Shown: piece after piece, positions 35,879-43,314 of the stretch
Layout of the letters: every line of letters begins with the position of its first letter
How positions within the stretch are numbered: position 1 is the stretch's first letter
Origin: Agromyces sp. H66
GTDB lineage: Bacteria > Actinomycetota > Actinomycetes > Actinomycetales > Microbacteriaceae
DNA length: 64,000 nucleotides
Reading direction: 5' to 3'
Assembly (NCBI RefSeq): GCF_004959775.1
Contig: NZ_SJZG01000003.1
Coordinates: 248,001 to 312,000 of the forward strand
Notes under the pieces: generated by a model
The model's database searches: none
What the model was told of the DNA's origin: nothing
What the model saw: only the letters and a program-made list of their open reading frames with translations
Translations under genes and position numbers: made by a program

Positions 35879-35920
35879 AGGGCCGCTCCGCGGGGTGTCC
35901 CTCCCCTGCGCAGCGGCCCT
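35879..35920. terminator. Hairpin downstream of the small membrane-protein ORF
   Basis: AGGGCCGCT (35879-35887) pairs with AGCGGCCCT (35912-35920) around a 24-base loop. It could end transcription of the leftward small ORF at 35952-36074. Confidence 0.45.
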
Positions 35921-35951
35921 GCACCCGGCCGAGCCGGGTTGTCGCGACGAC

Positions 35952-36074
35952 CTAGACGGTGCGGGCGAACGTCTCCCGCGGCTGGCGGCGGTAGCCGTCG
36001 CGCGCGGAAACGACGATGGAGCCGACGATGCCGGCTGCGGACGCGAGGCCCAGCATGACGAGAAGCGTGAACAC
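35952..36074 (-). CDS. Possible 40-residue single-pass membrane protein
   Basis: A GTG (36072-36074) preceded by AAAGGA at six bases opens a 40-residue frame with one hydrophobic helix (residues about 2-25) and a basic tail (YRRQPRETFARTV). The layout is typical of small actinobacterial membrane proteins. A hairpin follows at 35879-35920. I do not recognise a family; coding potential rests on the ribosome site, topology and position. Confidence 0.45.
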   Translation of the reverse strand: MFTLLVMLGLASAAGIVGSIVVSARDGYRRQPRETFARTV

Positions 36075-36195
36075 GGTGGTTCCTTTCGAAGAGGTGGCGG
36101 GTTCGTCGAGCGACGGAGGCGCCGTTGCACGTGTTCGACCCTTCAATCATCGCGCCGCCGACCGTGCAGCACAAGCGCACGATCCTTCACTGACG

Positions 36196-36212
36196 ATGTA
36201 GCTTGGCTACAT
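36196..36212. promoter_or_regulatory. Palindrome over the LysR-gene start
   Basis: ATGTAGCttgGCTACAT is a perfect 7-bp inverted repeat. It contains the -10-like TAGCTT (36199-36204), which lies six bases before the ATG at 36211, and overlaps that ATG. Autorepression by the encoded regulator is the simplest reading. Confidence 0.6.
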
Positions 36213-37128
36213 GGATGTGCGACGGCTCGACCTGCTCAGAGAACTCGCCGAGCGCGGCAGCGTCACGGCGGTCGCCGAGGCCACCGGCCGCACCCCGTCG
36301 GCCGTCTCCCAGCAGCTCAAGGTGCTGGAGCGGGAGGCGGGGATGCCGCTCACGACCCGCAGCGGTCGTGGTCTCGCGCTTACGAGCGCCGGGCAGGCGC
36401 TCGCGCGCAGCGCCACCGAGGTCGCGATCGCCCTCGAGCGCGCCACGGCGCTGTGGGACGAGTTCCGCCACCATCCGAGCGGAGAGGTGACACTGCTCAC
36501 CTTCCCCACGATCGGTGCCACGCTGCTGCCCGGCGTGCTCACCGACCTCGCCCGGGTCGCGGGCCTGGTGGTGCACTGCACCGACCTCGACCCCGAGCTC
36601 GCCGAGTTCCCCGACCTCACCGCCGATCACGACATCGTGCTCGCGCACACCATGCCCGGCGAACTGCCCTGGGGCGGGCGCGGCCTCAAGGCGGTTCCGT
36701 TGCTCACCGAGCCGCTCGACGTCGGCCTGCCGGCCGACCATCGGCTCGCGAACCGCGCGTACGTGACGCCGGCGGACCTCGTCGAGGAGACCTGGCTCGG
36801 CGTGCCGCCCGGGTTCCCCTTCGAACGCATCCTGCACGCCATCGAGCAGGAGGGCGGCAAGCGCGTGCACGTCGCCCAGCGCTTCAGCGACATGCGCATC
36901 GTCGAGGCATTCATCGAGGCGGGCCTCGGCATCGCGTTCGTGCCCAGGTTCACGTCGGGCACGATGACCTCGGCAGTCGTGCTGAAGCCCATTCGCGGCG
37001 TCGCGTCGGCACGCCAGATCGTCGCGCTCCTGCGGCCGGATGTCGCGGAGCGACTCGCCGTGCGCACGGTGCTCGACGTGCTCGTGACCCGAGCCGCCCG
37101 GCTGCTCGAGGCGCACGCCGAAGCCTGA
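36211..37128 (+). CDS. LysR-family transcriptional regulator
   Basis: The protein has 305 residues. The N-terminal winged helix (about 3-62: RLDLLRELAERGSVTAVAEATGRTPSAVSQQLKVLE) is followed by a periplasmic-binding-fold effector domain (about 90-300). The start ATG is embedded in a palindrome. The next gene is an enoyl-CoA hydratase 30 bases downstream, which may be cotranscribed. Effector and targets are unknown. Confidence 0.93.
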   Translation: MDVRRLDLLRELAERGSVTAVAEATGRTPSAVSQQLKVLEREAGMPLTTRSGRGLALTSAGQALARSATEVAIALERATALWDEFRHHPSGEVTLLTFPTIGATLLPGVLTDLARVAGLVVHCTDLDPELAEFPDLTADHDIVLAHTMPGELPWGGRGLKAVPLLTEPLDVGLPADHRLANRAYVTPADLVEETWLGVPPGFPFERILHAIEQEGGKRVHVAQRFSDMRIVEAFIEAGLGIAFVPRFTSGTMTSAVVLKPIRGVASARQIVALLRPDVAERLAVRTVLDVLVTRAARLLEAHAEA

Positions 37129-37158
37129 TCGCGGTCCCGCGAAGTAGACTCCAGCACC

Positions 37159-37956
37159 ATGAGCGACGACGCGATCCTGTTCCACGTGAGCGATGGGCTC
37201 GCCCATGTCACGCTCAACCGGCCGACACGGCTCAATGCCGTCGATCCCGTCGCGATCGGGCTCTGGCAGTCGATCGCGCACGAGATCGACGAACGAGACG
37301 ACATCGGCGCGGTGCTCTTCGACGCGGTCGGCCGCGCGTTCTGCGCGGGCGGCGACGTGGTCGCGATGTCGGGGCTGGCAGCGGCCGAGCCCGACGCCGG
37401 CCGGGTCATCCAGGGCCTCGCCGACCGGATCCACGACGGTCACCGCACGCTCCGCGAGAGCTCCAAGCCCACGGTCGCGGCCGTGCAGGGACCGGTGGCC
37501 GGCGGCGGCCTCGGCTTCATGCTGGTGGCCGACGTCATCATCGCCTCGGAGGCCGCGACCTTCGCGAGCCGCTACTCCGATGTCGCGCTCACGCCGGACT
37601 GCGGTGTCAGCACCCTGCTCCCCGAGGCGGTCGGCACCCGGCGCGCACTCGAACTCACCCTCACCTCACGCACGCTCTCGGCCGCCGAGGCGCTCGACTG
37701 GGGGCTCGTGACCGAGGTGGTTCCGGCCGACGCGGTCGCCGCGCGCGCCCGCGAGGTCGCGGACTCGTGGCTCACCGGCGCGACGTCGGCGTTCGGGCAG
37801 GCGAAGCGGCTCGTCCGGTCGGGTCTCGGGCGCGCGTTCCAGGAGGCGCTCGATGACGAGGCACGCACGATCGCAGCCGCGTTCGAGACGCCCGACGCGC
37901 AGGCGGCCATCGCGGCGTTCGCCGGAGCCTCCCGCGCCGCGCGCCCGCGAGGCTGA
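37159..37956 (+). CDS. Enoyl-CoA hydratase/isomerase family protein
   Basis: The 265-residue crotonase-fold protein has LNRPTRLNAVD, the oxyanion-hole segment GRAFCAGGDV and GPVAGGGLGFMLVADVIIASE. The second half shows the usual ALDWGLVTEVVP. The exact acyl-CoA substrate cannot be predicted. A TAGACT box eight bases before the ATG could provide its own promoter. It is followed by pncC at 22 bases. Confidence 0.9.
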   Translation: MSDDAILFHVSDGLAHVTLNRPTRLNAVDPVAIGLWQSIAHEIDERDDIGAVLFDAVGRAFCAGGDVVAMSGLAAAEPDAGRVIQGLADRIHDGHRTLRESSKPTVAAVQGPVAGGGLGFMLVADVIIASEAATFASRYSDVALTPDCGVSTLLPEAVGTRRALELTLTSRTLSAAEALDWGLVTEVVPADAVAARAREVADSWLTGATSAFGQAKRLVRSGLGRAFQEALDDEARTIAAAFETPDAQAAIAAFAGASRAARPRG

Positions 37957-37978
37957 GCGGACACGACAGGGGGACGGC

Positions 37979-38452
37979 ATGCAGGATCCGGCAGACGAGT
38001 TCGCCGCACTCGCGGCGGAGGTCGCGCGCCGAGCCACGGCCGCGGGCCTCACCGTCGCGGCGGCGGAATCGCTCACGAGCGGCGCGATCACCAACGCGCT
38101 CGGGGCGGCGCCGGATGCCTCGCAGTGGCTGCGCGGCGGCGTGATCGCCTACGCCGAGGAGGTCAAGCGAGAGGTGCTCGGCGTCACGGCCGACGACATC
38201 ACCTCGGCCCGGTGCGCCCGCGAGCTCGCCGCCGGCGTCGCCGGGCTCCTCGGAGCGGATGCCGCGGTCAGCGTGACCGGGGTCGGCGGCCCCGAGCCCG
38301 ATGACGGCGAGCCCGCGGGCAGCGTCTACGCGGCGGTCACGGTACGCGGCGACGTCCGCGAAACGCACTTCCAGTTCGACGGCGACCCGTCCGAGGTCGT
38401 GCACCAGACGGTCCGCGCCGCGCTCGAACTGCTGCGCGACGCACTTCCCTGA
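37979..38452 (+). CDS. pncC: Nicotinamide-nucleotide amidohydrolase, CinA C-terminal type
   Basis: The 157-residue protein is a stand-alone CinA C-terminal domain with AAAESLTSGAITNAL (catalytic serine region) and VTGVGGPEPDDGEPAGSVYAAV. It converts NMN to nicotinate mononucleotide in pyridine-nucleotide salvage. The ATG has an AGGGGGA ribosome site. The gene ends 40 bases before the convergent dhaM. Confidence 0.92.
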   Translation: MQDPADEFAALAAEVARRATAAGLTVAAAESLTSGAITNALGAAPDASQWLRGGVIAYAEEVKREVLGVTADDITSARCARELAAGVAGLLGADAAVSVTGVGGPEPDDGEPAGSVYAAVTVRGDVRETHFQFDGDPSEVVHQTVRAALELLRDALP

Positions 38453-38468
38453 TGCGCGGGCCGCGGCG

Positions 38469-38485
38469 GACGCCCGAGCGGCGTC
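38469..38485. terminator. Small hairpin between convergent pncC and dhaM
   Basis: GACGCC (38469-38474) and GGCGTC (38480-38485) enclose a 5-base loop in the 39-base gap. Confidence 0.35.
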
Positions 38486-38491
38486 AGGTCG

Positions 38492-39250
38492 TCAGCTCCG
38501 CGCGGGCGTGCCCTCGCCGAACCCGTCGGCGAGCAGCCGCCGGAGCGCGCCGACCGCCGTCGCCGCATCGGGGCCCTGGCCGTCGAGCCGGATGCGGTGA
38601 CCCTGCTTCGCCCCGAGCGACAGCAGGCCGATGAGGCTCTTCGCCGTGACCGGTCCGGTGCCCGTGGTCAGGTTGGTGACGTCGACGACGGCGTCGTAGC
38701 CGCCGACCGCCTGCACGAACATGGCGGCGGGGCGGGCATGCAGGCCCTCGGGGTTGATGAGCACCTCATCGGCCGAATGCGGATCCGGCGCGACCGGCGC
38801 AGCGGTCTCGTCGGTCGCGTCGGTCGCGCCGGTGGCCGCCGTCGGCTCCTGGAGCGGCTCGAGCTGGGCGAGCTTCGCGTCGAGCGCGGCGGAGGCCTCG
38901 CGGGCGACCTCCGCCAGCGGAGCGCCGGTCGCGGCGAGCACGAGCGCCGCGGTGACCCCCTCGACGAAGGGCCCACCGCTCACGATCACCTCCGCGCTCG
39001 ACTCCCTGAGCTCGAGGGCCAGCCCGGCGCTCAGCACGGCCGAGCCGAGGTCGGTGATCACGAGCACGCCGTGGTCGCCCGCGACCTCGTCGATGGCGGC
39101 GGCGACGGCCGCGGCATCCGTGCCGAAGCGTCCCTCGACGCCCGCGGCGATGCGGATCGCGGGAATGCTGCCGTGCACCATCTGCAGCGCCAGTTCGACC
39201 GCCGCCTCCGCGAGCCGAGGACTGTGCGAGACGATGACGAGCCCGATCAT
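38492..39250 (-). CDS. dhaM: DhaM-HPr fusion, phosphotransfer subunit of dihydroxyacetone kinase
   Basis: The 252-residue protein fuses a mannose-type EIIA domain (about 1-130, active H9 in IVSHSPRLAEA) through an acidic linker to an HPr domain (about 160-250, active H171 in NPEGLHARPA). It passes phosphate from PEP via enzyme I to DhaL. No enzyme I domain is attached, so a general enzyme I elsewhere must feed it. The start overlaps the dhaL stop (ATGA). Confidence 0.94.
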   Translation of the reverse strand: MIGLVIVSHSPRLAEAAVELALQMVHGSIPAIRIAAGVEGRFGTDAAAVAAAIDEVAGDHGVLVITDLGSAVLSAGLALELRESSAEVIVSGGPFVEGVTAALVLAATGAPLAEVAREASAALDAKLAQLEPLQEPTAATGATDATDETAAPVAPDPHSADEVLINPEGLHARPAAMFVQAVGGYDAVVDVTNLTTGTGPVTAKSLIGLLSLGAKQGHRIRLDGQGPDAATAVGALRRLLADGFGEGTPARS

Positions 39251-39906
39251 CGGCCACGCTCCGCGTGCGAGTCCGCCAGCGCCTGCACGAGGATCGCCGC
39301 CGAGGCCGCACCGGGATCGAGGTGGTCTGCGCTGCGATCACCGAGGTAGCTGGCGCGGCCCTTGCGGGCGACGAGCGGGATGGTCGCATCCCGCCCCGCC
39401 GCGGCAGCGGCTGCGGCCGACCGCAGCGCCGCCGCGAGCGGCACGCCGTCGGCTGCCGCGGCGTCCAGCACGTCGACGGTCGGATGCAGGGCGTCGACCA
39501 TGGTCTTGTCGCCCGGCTCGGCGCGGCCCCGAGCCACGACACCGGCGACCCCGGCGCGGAACGCGGCGGCGAAGACGGTGGAGTCGAGCTCCGAGGCCGC
39601 GCCGACGTGCTTGGCCATCTCGAGGAACAGCGTGCCGTACAGCGATCCGCTCGCACCACCGACCGTCGAGACGAGCGCCATGCCGCAGGACTTCAGCAGC
39701 GCGCCCGCGTCCTCGGGACGCGCCGCCGTGAGTCGCGACCGCACGGCGGCGGTCCCCCTGGCCATGTTCGTGCCGTGATCGGCGTCGCCGATCGCGGAGT
39801 CGAGCTCGGTCAGGCGTTCGGCGTGCTCGACGATCTGCTCGTCGAATCGCATCAGCCACGCGATCAGGTCGTCGACCGTGAGGCGGCTGTCCTCGAGCGT
39901 CCTCAT
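39247..39906 (-). CDS. dhaL: Dihydroxyacetone kinase ADP-binding subunit
   Basis: The 219-residue protein has the nucleotide/magnesium site ELDSAIGDADHGTNMARG and the lid motif GGASGSLYGTLF. In PEP-dependent kinases it carries a bound ADP that DhaM rephosphorylates. It follows dhaK with a short gap and overlaps dhaM. Confidence 0.95.
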   Translation of the reverse strand: MRTLEDSRLTVDDLIAWLMRFDEQIVEHAERLTELDSAIGDADHGTNMARGTAAVRSRLTAARPEDAGALLKSCGMALVSTVGGASGSLYGTLFLEMAKHVGAASELDSTVFAAAFRAGVAGVVARGRAEPGDKTMVDALHPTVDVLDAAAADGVPLAAALRSAAAAAAAGRDATIPLVARKGRASYLGDRSADHLDPGAASAAILVQALADSHAERGR

Positions 39907-39910
39907 CTGT

Positions 39911-40903
39911 TCAGACCCCCCAACGCAGCGCCGCAGTGCCGACCGGCGCGTCCCAGAGTCGGAGCATCTCCTCGTCGGCGCGGAGGAGCGTGAGCGAGCA
40001 TCCGGCCATGTCGAGGCTCGTGATGTAGTCGCCGACGAGCGACCGGGCGACGGTGACGCCGCGCTGCTCCAGCAGGGCGGCGACGTCGCCGTACATCGCG
40101 TACAGCTCGATGAGCGGCGTGCCGCCGAGACCGCTGAGCATCGCGATCACCGGGGCGCCGGTGAAGTCGTGGTCCGCGAGGATCGACGACACCAACTCCT
40201 CGGCGATCTCCGCCGCCGGCCGCAACGGGACTCGCTTGCGACCGGGCTCTCCGTGGATGCCCACGCCCATCTCGATCTCGTCCTCGGGCAGGTCGAAGCT
40301 CGGCTTCCCGACCGCGGGCAGCGTGGCGCTCGTGAGCGCGACGCCCATCGACCGGCCGTTCTCGGCCACGCGGGTGGCGATCGCGTGCACGGCTTCGAGG
40401 TCGTCGCCCGCCTCGGCGGCGGCGCCCGCGATCTTCTCGACCAGCACCGTCGTGCCGACGCCACGACGGCCGGCGGTCCACGTCGAGTCCTCGACCGCGA
40501 CGTCGTCGGCCACGAGCACCGTCTTCACGGGGATCCCCTCGGCCTCGGCGAGTTCGGCGGCCATCTCGAAGTTGAGCACGTCGCCGGTGTAGTTCTTCAC
40601 GATGTAGAGGACTCCGGCGCCGGCGCTCACCGTCGTGGCGGCGGCGAGCATCTGGTCGGGCGTCGGCGACGTGAAGATCTCGCCGGCGCACGCGGCATCC
40701 AGCATCCCGAGGCCCACGAAGCCGCTGTGCAGCGGTTCGTGACCCGAGCCGCCGCCCGAGATGAGCGCCACCTTGCCCTGCTTCGCCGACGCGCGCGACA
40801 CGACGCGATTGTCGAAGTCGACGGCGAGGTCGGGGTGCGCGGCTGCGACGCCCTTGAGTGCGTCGGCCAGCACGGCCGACGGTGCGTTGATGAGCTTCTT
40901 CAT
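39911..40903 (-). CDS. dhaK: Dihydroxyacetone kinase substrate-binding subunit
   Basis: The 330-residue protein binds dihydroxyacetone covalently through the histidine in [13 protein letters not shown]. It also shows [16 protein letters not shown] near residues 50-65 and YTGDVLNF. It gives DHAP with DhaL. The ATG overlaps the stop of the glycerol channel gene, which fixes glycerol/dihydroxyacetone as the likely substrate of the operon. Confidence 0.96.
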   Translation of the reverse strand: MKKLINAPSAVLADALKGVAAAHPDLAVDFDNRVVSRASAKQGKVALISGGGSGHEPLHSGFVGLGMLDAACAGEIFTSPTPDQMLAAATTVSAGAGVLYIVKNYTGDVLNFEMAAELAEAEGIPVKTVLVADDVAVEDSTWTAGRRGVGTTVLVEKIAGAAAEAGDDLEAVHAIATRVAENGRSMGVALTSATLPAVGKPSFDLPEDEIEMGVGIHGEPGRKRVPLRPAAEIAEELVSSILADHDFTGAPVIAMLSGLGGTPLIELYAMYGDVAALLEQRGVTVARSLVGDYITSLDMAGCSLTLLRADEEMLRLWDAPVGTAALRWGV

Positions 40904-41655
40904 GCGCGGGTCTCCTCTTCGATGAGCGCTTCGGTGAGCGTGGTGCGGTCGGCCTGCGTCCGCGAGATGACGCCGAACAGGACGCCCGCCAGGATGCCGC
41001 CGACCACTTCGGCGATGACGTAGACCGGCCACTGTTCCCACTGCACCGTGCCGCCGAGGATCTGCTGCGCGAGCATCGGACCGGTGGTGCGGGCGGGGTT
41101 GATGGAGGCGCCGGTCGCCGGAGCCACCGGGATGATGGCGGCGAACACCACGAGTCCGATCACGAGGCCGGCGAATCCCGGCGCAGCCTTGCGATGGATC
41201 ACGCCGAAGACCGTGAACACGAGCAGGAAGGTGCCGAGGAACTCGGCCGTGAACGCCTGCCAGATCGGGATGTCGCCGTACGCCGCCACGCCGAGGCCGA
41301 GTTCACTCGCCTGCGGGCCGAGGGCCCCGACGATGGCGAACGCGCCCACGGTCGCGCCGAGCAGTTGCGCGGCAAGATAGCCCGGCACGTCGCGCCAGGC
41401 GAACTTGCCCGTCACCGCGAGGGCCACGGTGACGGCCGGATTGATGTGGTTGCCCGAGATGTACCCGAACACGTAGACCGTCGCCACGACGATGGTGCCG
41501 AAGGCGAGCGAGATGAAGCCGAGATCGGCCGGTGCGAACGGCGCGTCGCCCCGAACGAGGGCGAAGGCCGGCACCGAGCCGACGCCGACGAATACGAGGA
41601 AGGCCGTGCCGAGGAACTCGGCAGCGAGCCGCTGCCAGGTCCTGTTGTCGTCCAT
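40900..41655 (-). CDS. glpF: Glycerol facilitator / aquaporin-family channel
   Basis: The 251-residue major intrinsic protein has six membrane segments and the two pore motifs: NPA in [14 protein letters not shown], and [11 protein letters not shown]. The residue after NPAR is T rather than the D of E. coli GlpF, so selectivity is uncertain. Linkage to dhaKLM supports glycerol or dihydroxyacetone. The ATG at 41653-41655 has a strong AAAGGAGA site. Confidence 0.92.
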   Translation of the reverse strand: MDDNRTWQRLAAEFLGTAFLVFVGVGSVPAFALVRGDAPFAPADLGFISLAFGTIVVATVYVFGYISGNHINPAVTVALAVTGKFAWRDVPGYLAAQLLGATVGAFAIVGALGPQASELGLGVAAYGDIPIWQAFTAEFLGTFLLVFTVFGVIHRKAAPGFAGLVIGLVVFAAIIPVAPATGASINPARTTGPMLAQQILGGTVQWEQWPVYVIAEVVGGILAGVLFGVISRTQADRTTLTEALIEEETRA

Positions 41656-41718
41656 GTTGCGTTCTCCTTTGAAGCGTTGGAACCGGGGAGAGCCCACCGG
41701 GCTCGGGAACCGGGTAGA

Positions 41719-41754
41719 TTCGACATTGTCGAACCTCATTCGGCAATACCGAAT
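41719..41754. promoter_or_regulatory. Tandem palindromes at the glpF promoter, probable IclR operators
   Basis: TTCGACattGTCGAA (41719-41733) and ATTCGGcaataCCGAAT (41738-41754) lie side by side. The second overlaps the -10 box and predicted start of glpF; the first is just downstream. They sit in the gap to the divergent IclR gene. Confidence 0.65.
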
Positions 41755-41781
41755 ACTGCACCTTCACCGCCGGCCTGTCAA
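41753..41781 (-). promoter_or_regulatory. Promoter of the glpF-dhaKLM operon
   Basis: On the minus strand, a perfect consensus -35 TTGACA (41776-41781), 17 bases and -10 CAGTAT (41753-41758) put the start near 41746, giving a leader of about 90 bases. Confidence 0.65.
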
Positions 41782-41837
41782 GAACCCGACAGAATGGAAG
41801 CCGGTGCGGTGCCGCGACGACGCAGGGAGGGAGCGCG

Positions 41838-42590
41838 ATGATCCAGTCGATCGACCGCGCGGCGAAGATCCTCGGTCTGCTGCAGGGTTCGCGACGCATG
41901 GGCATCACCGAGATGGCCGCCGCCCTCGACCTGCCGCCGTCGACGGTGCACGGCATCGTCAAGTCGCTGCAGTCGCACGGTCTCGTGGCGCAGCAACCCA
42001 GCGGCAACCGGTACGTGCTCGGCCCGACCCTCCTGAAGCTGTCGAGCGTCTACCTCGACACGCTCGACGTGCGTGCGCGATCGATGCGCTGGATGCACGA
42101 ACTCTCGAGCCGCACCGGGCTGGCCACCCGACTGGGCGTCGAGCTGTTCGGGGAGGTGATCGTCATCCATCACGACCGGCGGCCCGACGGCAGTGAGCAG
42201 ATGCCCGAGACGGGTGTGACGATCCCGAGCCACGCCTCGGCGATGGGCAAGGTGCTCCTGGCCTACGACGCGGCGCACGCCGCGGATGTGCTGTCGCGGC
42301 CCCTCATCGCGCTCACGGCCGACACCATCACCGATCCCGATCGCCTGCGCGAGGAGTTCGAACCCGTGCGCCGGGACGCGCTCGGATTCGAGAACGAGGA
42401 GGCCGTCATCGGCGAAGCGTCGGTGGCGGCGCCGATCTGCTCAGACGAGGGGGAGGTGATCGCCGCGATCGCGGTGGTGCTTCCGGCGACCGAGTGGCCC
42501 CCGTCCGACGCCGTGCTGAACGAGCTGCGCGAAGCGGCCCGCAATGTCTCACGCGAGCTCGGCGCGCCCGCCTGGCCGCCCCGCCCGTGA
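41838..42590 (+). CDS. IclR-family regulator of the glycerol/dihydroxyacetone operon
   Basis: The protein has 250 residues. An N-terminal winged helix (about 3-65: SIDRAAKILGLLQGSRRMGITEMAAALDLPPSTVHGIVKSL) is followed by an IclR effector domain (about 75-245). It is divergent from glpF-dhaKLM and resembles glycerol regulators of the GylR type in both family and position. The ribosome site GGGAGGGAG precedes the ATG. Confidence 0.92.
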   Translation: MIQSIDRAAKILGLLQGSRRMGITEMAAALDLPPSTVHGIVKSLQSHGLVAQQPSGNRYVLGPTLLKLSSVYLDTLDVRARSMRWMHELSSRTGLATRLGVELFGEVIVIHHDRRPDGSEQMPETGVTIPSHASAMGKVLLAYDAAHAADVLSRPLIALTADTITDPDRLREEFEPVRRDALGFENEEAVIGEASVAAPICSDEGEVIAAIAVVLPATEWPPSDAVLNELREAARNVSRELGAPAWPPRP

Positions 42591-42593
42591 GGA

Positions 42594-43019
42594 TCAGCTC
42601 GGGACGATGATCTCGAGATCGTCGAACCGACGGAAGTCCCGGTCGAAGCTCGCCACCGGGCACGCGTAAGCACGTGCGATCGACGCGATGTACGCATCAG
42701 GCACCAGGTTCCCGGCTGCGTCCGCCTCCAGGCAGACCCTGGCGAACAGGGAGAGTCCGTCGGTGAGCCCGGGCATCACCCGGTACCCGACGGCCCCGGT
42801 GACCGCGGTGACGAACTCGAACGCCTCCGCGACCGTCGCCGGCACGTCGAAGATCGCCCGGTTCGTGGCGATGCGCACGAAGCCGACCCACACGGCATCG
42901 GGGATGACGATCTCCTCTCCGTCGGAGAGCACGCGTTCGAGCCAGGGCCGCGCACGATCGTGCTGCTGGTGGTCTTCCCTGAATGCGGCGAGCAGGACGT
43001 TGACGTCGATGACGATCAC
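42594..43019 (-). CDS. vapC: PIN-domain toxin of a VapBC system
   Basis: The 141-residue protein is a PIN-fold ribonuclease of the type common in mycobacteria. It has D5 in VIDVNVLLAAF, VGFVRIATNRAIF in the middle and the acidic cluster LVPDAYIASIA followed by SFDRDFRRF. The glutamate seen in other VapC groups is replaced by the GFVRIATN stretch, which is normal for this subgroup. Translation is coupled to the antitoxin by an ATGA overlap. Confidence 0.92.
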   Translation of the reverse strand: MIVIDVNVLLAAFREDHQQHDRARPWLERVLSDGEEIVIPDAVWVGFVRIATNRAIFDVPATVAEAFEFVTAVTGAVGYRVMPGLTDGLSLFARVCLEADAAGNLVPDAYIASIARAYACPVASFDRDFRRFDDLEIIVPS

Positions 43020-43261
43020 GCGCGCTCGCCGTTCGCGTCGAGTGCGTCGAACAGCCCGCGGTTCGAGGCCTCGATGCCGGCCCTCATGCCGGTGCCTCGC
43101 GTGAACGTCGGCAGGGATATCGGCGCGCGCCTGGCCGAGTCGCGGAGCAGCTCGTGCCGTACCGCCTCTTCCACGTACTCACCCAGTGTCAGGTTGCGCG
43201 CGGCCGCCCGCCGCTTCGCTTGGACGAGCAGGTGCTCATCGATGTTCACGGTGGTGCGCAT
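43016..43261 (-). CDS. vapB: VapB-type antitoxin
   Basis: The 81-residue protein has a ribbon-helix-helix DNA-binding N terminus (MRTTVNIDEHLLVQAKRRAA, then GEYVEEAVRHEL) and a C-terminal tail that should wrap the toxin. The start codon lies inside a 9-bp palindrome, as expected for autoregulated VapBC operons. It lies downstream of the pyrimidine operon on the same strand but has its own promoter. Confidence 0.9.
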   Translation of the reverse strand: MRTTVNIDEHLLVQAKRRAAARNLTLGEYVEEAVRHELLRDSARRAPISLPTFTRGTGMRAGIEASNRGLFDALDANGERA

Positions 43262-43283
43262 GATGCCATGTTAAGGCATCATG
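43259..43283. promoter_or_regulatory. vapBC operator-promoter
   Basis: CATGATGCC (43259-43267) and GGCATCATG (43275-43283) form a perfect 9-bp palindrome with a 7-base centre. The centre carries the minus-strand -10 TAACAT (43268-43273), six bases before the vapB ATG. Further GCATCA words follow at about 43285, 43299 and 43309. Confidence 0.7.
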
Positions 43284-43314
43284 CGCATCACCGTGGAGGC
43301 ATCAACCGCATCAC

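Noticed and set aside
42594-43283. Mobile element or genomic island around vapBC
   Set aside because: No integrase, direct flanking repeats or composition change are seen. The genes sit tightly between two operons.
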